Shown one piece after another: positions 54,673 through 64,000 of a stretch of DNA of 64,000 nucleotides. Source of the stretch: Acanthosepion lycidas. Lineage: Eukaryota; Mollusca; Cephalopoda; Sepiida; Sepiidae. The notes under the pieces were generated by a model that worked only from the letters and a program-made list of their open reading frames with translations, ran no database searches and was not told the DNA's origin. Position numbers and translations under genes: made by a program. The stretch's first letter is position 1; each line of letters begins with the position of its first letter. The stretch is from NCBI GenBank assembly GCA_963932145.1, contig OZ010595.1:91878971-91942970 (forward strand). Reading direction: 5' to 3'.

Positions 54673-55076
54673 TCATCATTTTGAAAAATTATTTGATGTA
54701 CACTTAAAAGTCTAAGATCAATATAAAGAGTGAAAATAAAATCTGACAATATATTGATTTTATCTTAAATTTAGAAAAAAATTGAAAAGTTTTTGACAGG
54801 CTTAATGCACTGGTTGACCAATGTGGCTTTTTCTATATTTACTGGAAAAGATGGATGCTAAATTGGTTTTGGTTTGACACTCAATTCTGTGCCAGAAATT
54901 CATAATCTAAATAGAAAATATAATTTTTGAATGGTGAATAAAATTTTTATTTTAGTTTGACATAATTAAGAAGAATGAAAAGTAATCAAGTTGTTTTCAT
55001 TTTGTAAAAGGCAATTTGCAAAATTATTTAAGTATGCTGTCAGTTCTTGATGGCATGGTTAAACCTTTGATATATA

Positions 55077-55255
55077 TGATCTAAATAACCCAATATGAGC
55101 TGGGGAAAGACTGACAGAAAGTTGTTGAATTTACTATCAGCTAGAACAAAGAAGTAATGGCCAAACCATCCAGAAGAAATGACCAGAACTGATTAAAACC
55201 TTAGTGACCATGTGTTGGAGAGAATGGCTATTATATACTGGTGTTGTCATAGACA
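55077..55255 (+). repeat. Direct repeat, copy 1 (about 175 bp)
   Basis: Homologous to 55979-56155: atctaaataacccaatatga, aacaaagaagtaatggccaa, ttagtgaccatgtgt. Class unknown. Confidence 0.75.
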
Positions 55256-55340
55256 AGATGACATGAAGATTGCATTTAAGCATGAAACAGATTGTTGCCA
55301 TTGGGTAGTGATCTCAACATCCGCTTTTATATCGTGTGTG
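55255..55340 (+). repeat. Family B unit, degenerate
   Basis: ATGAAGA replaces CTGACGA; the stem II hairpin (ttgcatttaagcat), GAAACAGATTGTTGCC and the tail ttttatat are kept. Confidence 0.5.
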
Positions 55341-55739
55341 CAACAATATGGGACCAGAGAATATTGCCAATTTTGGAAGACAAACTGTACTGTATGGTTT
55401 TAAATGGTTAAAAGGAAAATATCAATTCCCCCACTCTGGGCTAGAAAAGTGTAGTGACTCAGAGCTGTGAGTCAAGAATGATAATAATCAAAATTTGAAA
55501 TAACAGGTGTTTTGAACCACAAGCTCAGACGGTCAAAAGTTGAGAATTGTCAAAACCATAAAATTGCTGGGAGCATAATAAAAACACAGTAAATGCATGT
55601 GCATAAGGAAACCCTGGGAGTTGGGGATCCTCAAATTGTGTATATTGAAATTGAAATGTTCCAAGTGTGAAGGTAGGATTGCCTACAGGGAAACTATGTG
55701 ATTAGTAATGAGTTGTTGAAAACTATGGCTGAAAAGAAG

Positions 55740-55770
<31 letters not shown>

Positions 55771-55978
55771 GTGGTCAGTCATTGGGCTGGTGGGAAATTT
55801 GGCAGAACTCCTATTTATTCAGAAGCCAGAGAAGTTGTCACAAGAATATCAGGCCTTTTTACCAGACCATGCTGGAATCAGAGCAATTCCCATCATTAAT
55901 TACCTTTTGGCAGACAATCTGTAATTTGACTAGTATGGTCAATTTCACTCCACAGATTTCTTGAATACATCTTTTCAA
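55340..55978. other. Non-coding sequence with A-run
   Basis: An A run at about 55739-55767; the rest is unassigned. Confidence 0.5.
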
Positions 55979-56155
55979 GGATCTAAATAACACAATATGG
56001 GCTGGCAAAGACTGATAGATAATTACTGAATTGGCTATCACCTGGAACAAAGAAGTGGTGACCAAACCACCAAGAAGAAACAGCCAGAAGTAATGAAAAC
56101 CCTAGTGACCATGTGTCAAGAGAGAAGGGGTATTACAAACTGGTTTCATCATAGA
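55979..56155 (+). repeat. Direct repeat, copy 2
   Basis: Partner of 55077-55255. It precedes a PLE endonuclease remnant at once, so the repeat may be part of that element. Confidence 0.75.
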
Positions 56156-56159
56156 CCTG

Positions 56160-56505
56160 GATACTATCTCAGAATTGTGTTACTAGGGCTGGATTATAAT
56201 TATATCTCTAACAGAAAAAATAATATATATGTTGGTCATACTACTACTACATTGTCTCGATGGTTGATTTTTCATTTGAATGATGCATCAAACATATTAC
56301 AACATTTACAGCAGCATGTCTGTCTGCATTCACAATTTTGGAAAATTCTTGTTAAAAATACATCTATACTTTTTCATGAATATAATAAACAAACTAAAAT
56401 TTCTTGAAGCTATTTATATTAAAAAATTGAAACTAACCCTTAATAAAATTAATTACGAATACTGTACAAGTGTTCTAGAATGTTTACAGTGGATAGTTTA
56501 AAATA
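56160..56505 (+). pseudogene. PLE GIY-YIG endonuclease remnant, second lineage
   Basis: Frame 1 reads NNIYVGHTTTTLSRWLIFHL, then NDASNILQHLQQHVC and FWKILVKNTSILFHEYNKQ. After a frameshift at about 56395, KLKFLEAIYIKKLKLTLNKI and NYEYCTSVLECL follow. The IYVGxTxxxLxxRLxxH block, the H/C-containing linker and the LEAIYIKxxxPxLN helix with catalytic Glu are typical for the GIY-YIG domain of Penelope-like elements. The RT part is absent. Confidence 0.75.
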
Positions 56506-56509
56506 TCTA

Positions 56510-56753
56510 GGTTTTAACTAATAGTTTTAAATAGTTTTTAAAATAAAACATCTGGACATATAACTTAGTTACCTACCCTCATGTTTACATTGTTAAATTT
56601 AAATTGTACTGTACATAACCTTAGCATTTCTCACTTTACTGGTAATAAAGATACTAAGAAGCTTGTCTGTGATGATGAGAGGATCCCATTGAAAATAAGT
56701 AGATAAAACTTGATGAGACATGTCTTAATGAAAACATGCTGCCAAAATATACG

Positions 56754-56789
<36 letters not shown>

Positions 56790-57670
56790 GAGAAGTTGAG
56801 GATGCAGCAGTCATGATAACATTTTTTTTACTAGGTAGTAAAAGAGATCAGTTTTTCAAAAGACAGACTCTTCTCTATTAGGCATTTTAGAATGCCATGG
56901 AGAAGTTGATTCATGCCTTCTTAAAGATCATTAGCATGATTTGGAAATGCCTTGCTGGTTACAGTTTCTATAATGTGAAAATTATAATGTGATCTTCCTG
57001 TTCCTTATGAAAATATAAAGTCATGATGATGAGCAGGGAATCTGGTGATACCCAGTTATTGACTGAAAAATTGCTTGATAAAGGAAAAAATTGAACATAT
57101 TTTCATTTTGGACACTTCTAAATAGATTAAAATAATAATAAAAAAACATATTTGAGTGTTTTAAGTCTTTCTCAACAATGTCATAGCAGATTAAAATGTT
57201 GGAGTGAAAACTCTACTAGACAAAAACAGAAGAAAGATTTCAAGTCTAAACCTCAAAATTTCCCAGCAGTTTCTGTTGATTCCAGTAGAGAGGCAAAAAG
57301 ACAATGTTAAGTAGAAAAGATCATTTTTTATAAATGAAGACACTGAAAAGGTTCTAAAGGAAAACTTAATAAAACCTGGTAAAAGCTTAAATTTAATCCA
57401 ATAATAAAAAATTACTGACAAATTGAAATTATAACGGCTCTAAATAAATGGTATAAAAAACATGATAGGTGCAAACAAATGATGTAAAATCCTTACTTGA
57501 ATGGATTGGAATATAGTTTTTCAATTCCAGATGCATACAAACAACATTTATTTTTATATCATAAGAATGTATTGATGATATAATTACATCTCTTGTTTAA
57601 TTAAAGAAGTTAATTATGATAACAAGATCTTGAAGAATGTAGATATTAAAGTAAGGATCTCTTAATTTTA
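56510..57670. other. AT-rich non-coding sequence
   Basis: (CT)n(TA)n at about 56753-56790; otherwise unassigned. Confidence 0.6.
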
Positions 57671-57674
57671 GTTT

Positions 57675-57770
57675 TGTGCTTTTTTAAATTATTACACCCC
57701 AAGCAAGACAATAAAGCCACTTAGATGCAAGGAGGTTACAAAAGTTGTAAAAGAGATTGTATGAAGCAAA
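57675..57770 (-). repeat. LINE 3' UTR tail
   Basis: Minus: ttgcatctaagtggctttat and tgtcttgcttggggtgtaat, then an A-rich end (T on plus). Matches the 3' end of the 29.8 and 37.1 kb copies. Confidence 0.6.
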
Positions 57771-57899
57771 GCAGCAACAAATGAGAACTTATTAACAAGT
57801 GAACTCATTATATCTGCTAAATATGCATCTTTGACAGACATCCATTTTATTTGGAATAGGACTTCAGCATGTGGAGAAATATTAGATCAGTTAGAAATT

Positions 57900-58290
57900 T
57901 TCTATGAGCATTTCTTTTATCTTAATTATCACAGATTAATTTCAGGAATGTTGTGAGTGAGTCTCACCCTGAGGCTATTCTTTATTCCTAATCTAAGGAA
58001 AATGGAACCAAAATGGACACTTAGTATCAGAATCAGAAAGAGACATTTGAAACTTCTTAGACACATAATGAGGAATGAGGGTTTGGAGAATTTGATACTC
58101 ACATGACATCTCAAAGAGACAGAGGATGAAAACGACATCTACATGAAGAGCTTGTGTGAATGGATGGCAGAATGAAGAATGGAAGGAATAGCAAAAGATA
58201 AATGTTAAGAGTTATAAAGTATAGGAAGTTGTGGAGAGCCATGTCCTAATGAGACATGGTATATAGAAGAAGAATCAAACACCCATATAC
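57900..58290 (+). pseudogene. LINE C-terminal remnant
   Basis: Plus: KLLRHIMRNEGLENLILT, then a KE/TED segment and SLCEWMAE, followed by the gtggagagccatg segment. It fits the LKFLGHIMRxEGLENLxLTGxIEGKRxRGRQR end of the LINE whose RT is at 22-23 kb. Confidence 0.7.
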
Positions 58291-58372
58291 ATATTGCCAG
58301 AGAGAGAGAGAGGTTTGTTTAGAATATTGCATCAAGGGATAAAAATGACAGTCATTATGCAGTGTTGATTCC

Positions 58373-58412
<40 letters not shown>

Positions 58413-59000
58413 GATATAAACATCCAAATAAGTTTTATTAAATTCAACTAACAAGAGATGACTTTTTAACTTTTTATTGTATTTTTCCAATTTTAAAATA
58501 AGTTGGTTATCAGGATCAAAATTGTGGATAAACTGTCTGAATTTCATGTTTGTTCTGTTGCTTTTGTTCAAGAACTTTTGGTCATCTCATTCAGTATGAA
58601 GAAGTATGTGTTGTAGACAAGATTCTGTTGGCTACATCCTGGTATCTTATGGAGACGTGAAGGTTTTGAAACAGTTGCCAAAATGACATGTGCAACTGTT
58701 AAAAGGAAACATTTACCTACAATTTATATCATTTTATTTAAAAATTAGGTAAATACAATAAAAGATTAAACAGACAGGCTGAGTTAAGGGAATTTTATAA
58801 AACACACATACATACATTATATATATATATATATATATATATATTATGAAATGGATTAAGTCTGACAATTATCTAATATATTTTGTATTTTTTTTATACA
58901 TTATATTTAATAGATACAATTTATTTAAGTAAATGCTCGTTTTTTTTAAATAAACAGTATTAATTACTTTTACCAAACTGAATGTTCAAGAAATGTCATT
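58290..59000. other. AT-rich sequence with TA tracts
   Basis: (GA)n at about 58298-58312; TA tracts at 58377-58407 and 58819-58843. Confidence 0.6.
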
Positions 59001-59004
59001 GAAA

Positions 59005-59105
59005 ATATACATTCTTCAACAGGAATCAAACCTGTTTCCTATTTGGAACAGTCAATTGATCTGACATGCCATACCACTCAGTCACAGAAAAAGCATTTGG
59101 TTAGC
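59005..59105 (-). repeat. tRNA-derived SINE head
   Basis: On minus, tgactgagtggtatggca contains an A-box (TGACTGAGTGG) and aacaggtttgattcctgtt contains a B-box (GGTTTGATTCC), spaced as in a tRNA. The acceptor stem is lost. Confidence 0.6.
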
Positions 59106-59274
59106 AAAGTTCAAATTACTGTTTGTAAACAACAAATCAATGATCTTTCCCAAATGATTATATCTGCTCACAAAACATACCTTAATGTATGTGTGTCAAT
59201 CCAGTAAATGTAATTAATACTGTTTACTTAAATAAATTCTACCTATTAAAAATAATATATTAAAAAAAAAAACA

Positions 59275-59276
<2 letters not shown>

Positions 59277-59340
<64 letters not shown>

Positions 59341-59345
59341 ATGTG
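59277..59345. repeat. (TA)n(TG)n microsatellite
   Basis: TA, then TG/CG repeats. Confidence 0.9.
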
Positions 59346-59559
59346 GACATAAACTGATGGGATCTACAGTTAAACAAGGACAGTACACTCAAATGCCCAG
59401 TCACAATGACTGTCTTGTCTCCTTAATTTCATTCACGTGGCTTGGGTCAATCTGTGATTTTGGCTTTCAGGCACATCCCAAAGTTGCCATATACCGAGAT
59501 CATATCCTTAGGTTTATATTATCAAGAAGTACTTGATGAATTGCGCAAAAGTTGAACTT

Positions 59560-60210
59560 GCCTTTCATCATCTTCTATGTACCACATCTCTTCAGGACAT
59601 AAGCTATCATGGCTCTCCACAACTTCCTGTCCTTTGTGCTTCTTAATAGTTTCTCTCTCTTTGGTAACATCCCAACCCACTGCTCAACATTTTACCTTCT
59701 TTTCACATAAGCATGTCAGATAAGAGGCATGCTGCTGTCCCCATCTCTCTTGCTTCAATATCACTTGTAAGAGTTAAGTTTTCAAAGCCTTCATTCCTTC
59801 CTTTCCATATATGTCCATCCAAGAAATTTCAGCTTCCTTTTTCTGATTCTGAGTTGAAGTGCTCTTTCTGTTGCCATTTTCTTTAAGAATTCCTTGTTGC
59901 TTATTTGATCTGTCGATGGAATTTTTAGTATTCTTCTGTAGAACCACATTTCTGCTGCCTTGTTTTTTTCCTCTAACCTAAAGGAGATTATCCAGCATTC
60001 ACTGTCATATAAGATGAAGAATAACATAATAATCCAGTACTGTTTTTCCAATTTCTAACTTGCATCTTTGGGGTTTTTCTCTTGTTGATGGCCATTCTTT
60101 CTGTCTTCTACTACTACCCTGTCTTGAAGGTCTTTTTAGTTTTCTTCATCAGTTGGCCATCAACACAGTGTTATCTATGTATCTTATATTGTTAAGATTA
60201 CCCCCATGAA
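59560..60210 (-). pseudogene. LINE RT and C-terminal remnant
   Basis: Minus, 5' to 3': NNIRYIDNTVLMAN (YADDTV position with both changes visible), then QYWIIMLFFILYDSECWIIS, NKAAEMWFYRRILKIPSTDQ, ISNKEFLKKMATERALQLRI and RKRKLKFLG. This is the thumb and C-terminal part of the LINE class at 22-23 kb; EMWFYRRxLxIPWTDxxSNxE is its signature. Stops and indels show it is inactive. Confidence 0.85.
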
Positions 60211-60500
60211 TAATAAATCATGATATGGTTTCTAATTCCCTTAACATAACATTGCTGAGATGATCAGAATGCTATATAAAGGATCCATTCTATTTACAAT
60301 AGTGTAATGGGAATTCTGTCCTTTAGCAAGTATTTGGCATTTGCTATATGCAACTATAAAGATTACAATTTTAATGTCAGTGTTTGAAAGAGCTGATTGG
60401 TTAAAAATAATTGTGATTACTTAAAAAGAACCAATGAAAATTATTGCTATCTTCATTTTTTTTTCAATCACTGCCAAAATACAATAATCTAATTTCTGTC
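60210..60500. other. AT-rich non-coding sequence
   Basis: Unassigned. Confidence 0.5.
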
Positions 60501-60504
60501 TGAA

Positions 60505-61125
60505 TTACTGGGATGAGGAGTTATGATTATTTTCATTTGGATTATTGTCCTAATTTTTGTTCTTATTAGCAGCCTTCATCAGGTGGACATTGATCTGGGT
60601 AACACAGGCAATTCTGAACTGAATTATTTACACTATTTATATTCGGACTATTGTCCTCATCTTTATTGTTGATATCACAACATTTCGGCCTTTGTACCCT
60701 CCAGCCTTCATCAGGTTTATTTCGATCTGGGTAACCTAAAGACAATTCTAAATTCAATCATTTATTTGATCGACTGGAGTAGACTGTTCTCATTCCATGT
60801 CTAGGGATATTTTGTCTAGTTCTTTTTTTTTTTTTTATTGCTCAACCTGGTTTCAAAGATCCGAGCAGTGTGAAGTTAAATTCAGCAGAAATAAGGCAAA
60901 CAATTAACTGAGCAGCACTAAAAAGGAGAACTGGATGAGATATATCCCAAGACATGGATCACGGAAAAAGAACAGTCTACCTATAGATTAGACAAAGGGT
61001 TCAGTTCAAAATTCTCTGTAGGTTCTGGATCAATATACACCTGATGAAGGCTAGAGTGCAAAACATCCAAAGCATTGTGATAACACCACCAAAGATGAGG
61101 ACAATAGTCTGATAATCTAGCTGAT
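60505..61125. mobile_element. Divergent foldback element
   Basis: The left side (about 60505-60800) contains two tandem arm copies (starts near 60505 and 60625). The right side (about 60945-61125) is the inverted counterpart. On minus, 60682-60714 reads CTGATGA, a GGCT/GGCC-type hairpin and GAAAT; on plus, near 61045-61090, CTGATGA is kept and GAAA is degraded. The centre is not the tRNA-like core but an unrelated segment with a T run (60823-60836). Confidence 0.65.
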
Positions 61126-61780
61126 AATCTTCATGAGATAATCTGTGTTAATATAAGAATGAAAAGGATAATATGGAAAAAGACTGAAGGTTTGTTTTAT
61201 GATAATGTAATAAAAATTATGAAGGTAACGACATTATCAAAATGACACTTAAAATAATTGTTGTAGTTTATTGTATTGAATGATAGAAAGAAACGAGAAT
61301 GTGATAAAGATGAACAGATTGAGTAGATAATTATTTCAAACCTGTTTTCTAGTTTGCTGCTGCTGGCAATTTTGTATGTAAAAGAAATAGAAATGATCTT
61401 GTAGTGATCATGATTGTCGAAGGAGGGGGTTGGAAGGTTATGGTGAAAAGAAGAAAGGAATTGGGAGGGGAGTTGTTGCTGCTGCTGATGATGATGATGA
61501 TTGGGGTAATGCTTACTTGGGAGAGAATGATTTCCAAAAGGCGAGGAAAAGACAAGGGATGCTAATAATAGTTTTTGGTAACAATGCGCTTAGAGTACGA
61601 ATTTAAAAGGGGAAGTCATATTGGGTGATGACTGCAGTGGTAGGGAGTGGAAATGTGTAGGAGGAATGGCAGGTGGTGGGGGAAGAAATTAGACTGTAGA
61701 GGTGGGAGAATTCAGATGATATTGTTACTGATAAAGACAAAGAAGAAAACAATGAAGCACAAAAAGAGGGAGAGTGAATG
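61125..61780. other. Non-coding sequence, GAT-rich
   Basis: ctgctgctgatgatgatgat run near 61480-61500; otherwise unassigned. Confidence 0.6.
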
Positions 61781-62250
61781 AGAGAGTTGATAGGGGTAAG
61801 TGATTGAGAGGGAGGGAGTGACTAGGGTAACTGACTGAGAGAGAGTGAATGGGGTACGTGATAGAGAGGGAGAGAGGGAATAAGGGTAAGCGGCAGAGAG
61901 AGAGAGAGGGAATAAGGGTAAGCATCAGAGAGAGAGAGGGAATAAGGGTAAGCGACAGAGAGAGAGAGAATAAGGGTAAGCGACTGATAGAGAGAGAATA
62001 AGGGTAAGCGACTGATAGAGAGAGAATAAGGGTAAGCGACTGATAGAGAGAGAATAAGGGTAAGCGACTGATAGAGAGAGAATAAGGGTAAGTCATTGAT
62101 AGAGAGAGAGGGAGAGACTGAATAGAAATAAGTGATTGAGAGAGAGTGAATAAGGGTAAATGATTAAGGGAGAGAGAGTGAATAGAGTGAATAGGGTAAT
62201 TGGTTGAGAGAGAGAAAGACTGAATAGGGGATAAGTGATTGAGACAATGG
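61780..62250. repeat. (GA)n-rich array with a 28-bp tandem repeat
   Basis: Core repeat agggtaagcgactgatagag plus agagaata, about five near-perfect copies at about 61970-62095, flanked by looser gagagaga/agggtaag variants. The Leu/Ser/Pro-rich minus frame (61725-62096) is its translation and not a gene. Confidence 0.9.
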
Positions 62251-62885
62251 TAACAATATTGATCCAGTTAACAAAGAGTATTCTTCCACTTAAATTTAAA
62301 ATTGTGTCATTGTAGGCGGATATTGTGTGGGGTGGAAGAATGAAAGATGATCATGTGAGGAAAAACATCTGAGGAAGATTGGAGACTTGACAAACCAAAC
62401 TGTAGATAGTGAATACAAGATACTAGTTGATAAAGAATGACTACAATACTTAATGCCATGGACAATACTGGAAAAGCCAGTAAATGTATTTTTGCTGAAA
62501 CACAAGGAGCAAAACAACAAAGATAAAGAGAGTAATTAAAAAAAAAAAATTCATCGAGAAATATTAACTGCTTCATTCCAGCCAACAACATAAAAGGTTG
62601 CAGCTTTCACCCTTGCAGAGTTCCAAGCACCCCTCTCCCATCATCACCAAAATATTACAAACCTATTGTGACTTACTTCCATGACAAAAGTTCAGACAAG
62701 TGTTATTTCTTTAATGCCACAAATAATTCAAGCATTTACTGTTAAGTTCCACGTTGATATGTCCACACTCTAATTTCCTCTGTATTCCATTAGTAAGGAG
62801 GAAGTTCCACTCAGACAGCTTCCTCCCATGAACTGCTAGTTTGTTGAATAGACTCCTGTGTAGGACACCTCTCTGGAAACTACAA
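62250..62885. other. Non-coding sequence
   Basis: No recognisable feature. Confidence 0.5.
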
Positions 62886-62887
62886 TC

Positions 62888-63045
62888 TTAATCTCTTCTA
62901 AGTCAAGGATCAATTGTTATCTATCCTCCATATCCTCATAATATTCACTTCCTACTTCCCTTCCATATCACACAGCCTTATTCAGTAACCCTCTGCCTTG
63001 AGTGGCTCTTCAGCCTTATATTAGATGAACATTAGGAAAAGAAAA
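62888..63045 (+). repeat. Dispersed repeat (shared with 12.5 and 41.1 kb)
   Basis: aagtcaaggatcaattgtta, ccctctgccttgagtggctc and ttagatgaacattagg, followed by an A-rich tail. Confidence 0.6.
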
Positions 63046-63316
63046 AAATTCCTCATAATTCTGACTTCCCTGAAAAATTCCATTGATATTCCTTGATTTC
63101 AGGACATTGTGTGATAGACTGTACATTGATAGCTGTGTTGGAGTAAGCTAAAATGGTTGGCTGGTTCTGTTTAGTGTCATATCAACTGCTATGGGTTATT
63201 TAGTGCCAAAATCTAAATATTTCAGATGCAAATTTACTTTTTGGAGAAAAAAAATGGTTTCAGTGGTAGGTAGATTCATACATTTAACAAGAGTACTTGT
63301 GTGTAAGTGAATATAA

Positions 63317-63492
63317 CGAACCCAACTGGAATTGGAACTCAGCTCTTGAATTAACAGTTTCCAAGTCATTATCCATTACACAATCTGCACATCCAAGCAT
63401 ACAGAACCTGATATTCCAAGCAGTCACCCACCTAAGTACTGACCAGGATCAGCATTGCTTAACTTTGGTGATCATAGAAGTACAGATAAAAA
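63317..63492 (-). repeat. Composite SINE: 5S rRNA-like head joined to tRNA-like unit
   Basis: Minus strand, 63492-63395: similarity to 5S rRNA through to its 3' end (gatcaccaaagttaagcaat, ggtcagtacttaggtgggtg, actgcttggaatatcagg, ttctgtatgctt; compare 5S tagtacttggatgggngacc, gcttgggaatacc, gggtgctgtaggctt). It is followed at once by 63392-63317, which resembles a tRNA, closest in feel to tRNA-Arg: attgtgtaatggataatgac (A-box/D-arm region), then gagttccaattccag (B-box). The order 5S then tRNA recalls AmnSINE1-type SINEs of vertebrates. Confidence 0.7.
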
Positions 63493-63499
63493 GAGGAAT

Positions 63500-64000
63500 A
63501 GACAACACACATTAGAGAATACAAACTTTTTCCTCATATACAATGTCACATCTCGACTCCAAATCTAAGACATAGTCTAGTTAATTACTTTTTTGACTTT
63601 TTAAGTTTTGCAATGTTCCTGTCAATGTCACTTTGTTAATCTCTGATGTTCTCTTAACTTTAAAATGTTTCTCTTTTTAAAAAGGTTTTAATTTATTCAG
63701 CTACCCTTTTCTTTTTGCCTTCTCTTCTTCCGTGGAGACTTTTTTTCTGGCCATGTTATAAACATTCTTGATAACAAGAACAATCCTGGCCATCTTCCCA
63801 TATTACTCAATGTAAATGTCTTTTGGCAAAAGAAACACAGAATTTTATTACGATCATCTATCACTGGCATGACTCATGAAGCATTTTTAGGACTAAGACT
63901 TTGGTCCATTCATTTAACATTAAAAGGAGGAAACATTTTTATTCAAATTTTTCTATCCTAAAAAAAGAAACCATATAAATAACATTTAGTATTTTATGAC
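63500..64000. other. AT-rich non-coding sequence
   Basis: No feature recognised up to the end of the window. Confidence 0.5.

Noticed and set aside
61725-62096. 123-codon Leu/Ser-rich frame on minus
   Set aside because: Purely the translation of the GA-rich 28-bp tandem array.
1-64000. CRISPR array or bacterial operon structure
   Set aside because: The tandem arrays lack unique spacers of constant length, and nothing in the window is prokaryotic in organisation.

Overview
The window looks like a gene-poor intergenic stretch, or long-intron sequence, from an animal genome. I infer a mollusc, most likely a cephalopod. The reasons are the very high A+T content, dozens of (TA)n tracts, and the mix of repeats: Penelope-like elements (PLEs), LINEs, tRNA-derived SINEs and a Copia element. 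The species is not shown by the sequence. I found no intact host gene. Nearly every long reading frame is either a decayed retroelement or a low-complexity repeat.

Layout: 1-3000 holds TA-rich compound minisatellites and two hammerhead-like direct repeats. 4980-7700 is a minisatellite of about 81 bp units. 7867-11787 is a decayed Copia element on the minus strand (LTR, initiator-tRNA-type primer site, gag with zinc knuckle, protease, integrase, reverse transcriptase, RNase H). 11800-16550 holds foldback/SINE pieces, a double palindrome, a 5S-like fragment and an inverted hammerhead pair. 17-20 kb has a LINE tail, a PLE endonuclease fragment, microsatellites and a tRNA-like SINE. 21.0-21.8 kb is a deleted Gypsy-type element whose 3' LTR carries a 79-bp mariner palindrome. 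22.0-23.9 kb is a LINE with APE endonuclease and RT remnants. 27-31 kb has foldback elements, a TA-flanked MITE and a LINE 3' end. 34.4-36.5 kb is the main PLE, with RT and GIY-YIG endonuclease between inverted arms. 36.7-37.7 kb has a LINE 3' end and hammerhead-bearing repeats. 42.8-44.6 kb is a LINE copy split by a foldback insertion. 44.8-46.9 kb has U2 snRNA-like repeats and a mariner transposase remnant. 54.5-60.2 kb has a complete hammerhead-like fold, a second PLE endonuclease and LINE remnants. 60.5-61.1 kb is a divergent foldback. 63.3-63.5 kb is a 5S rRNA plus tRNA composite SINE.

The unifying theme is Penelope biology. The arms flanking the PLE reverse transcriptase also occur as stand-alone inverted pairs around a tRNA-like core, and they contain a recurrent CTGANGA ... 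GAAA pattern that folds like a hammerhead ribozyme with little or no stem III. Separate repeat families (16.07/16.43 kb, 37.66 kb, 54.57 kb) fit the whole hammerhead plan, including stem III and an NUH cleavage triplet. The window is therefore best read as a graveyard of ribozyme-bearing retroelements with SINEs built on 5S, U2 and tRNA heads. All folds were worked out by eye.
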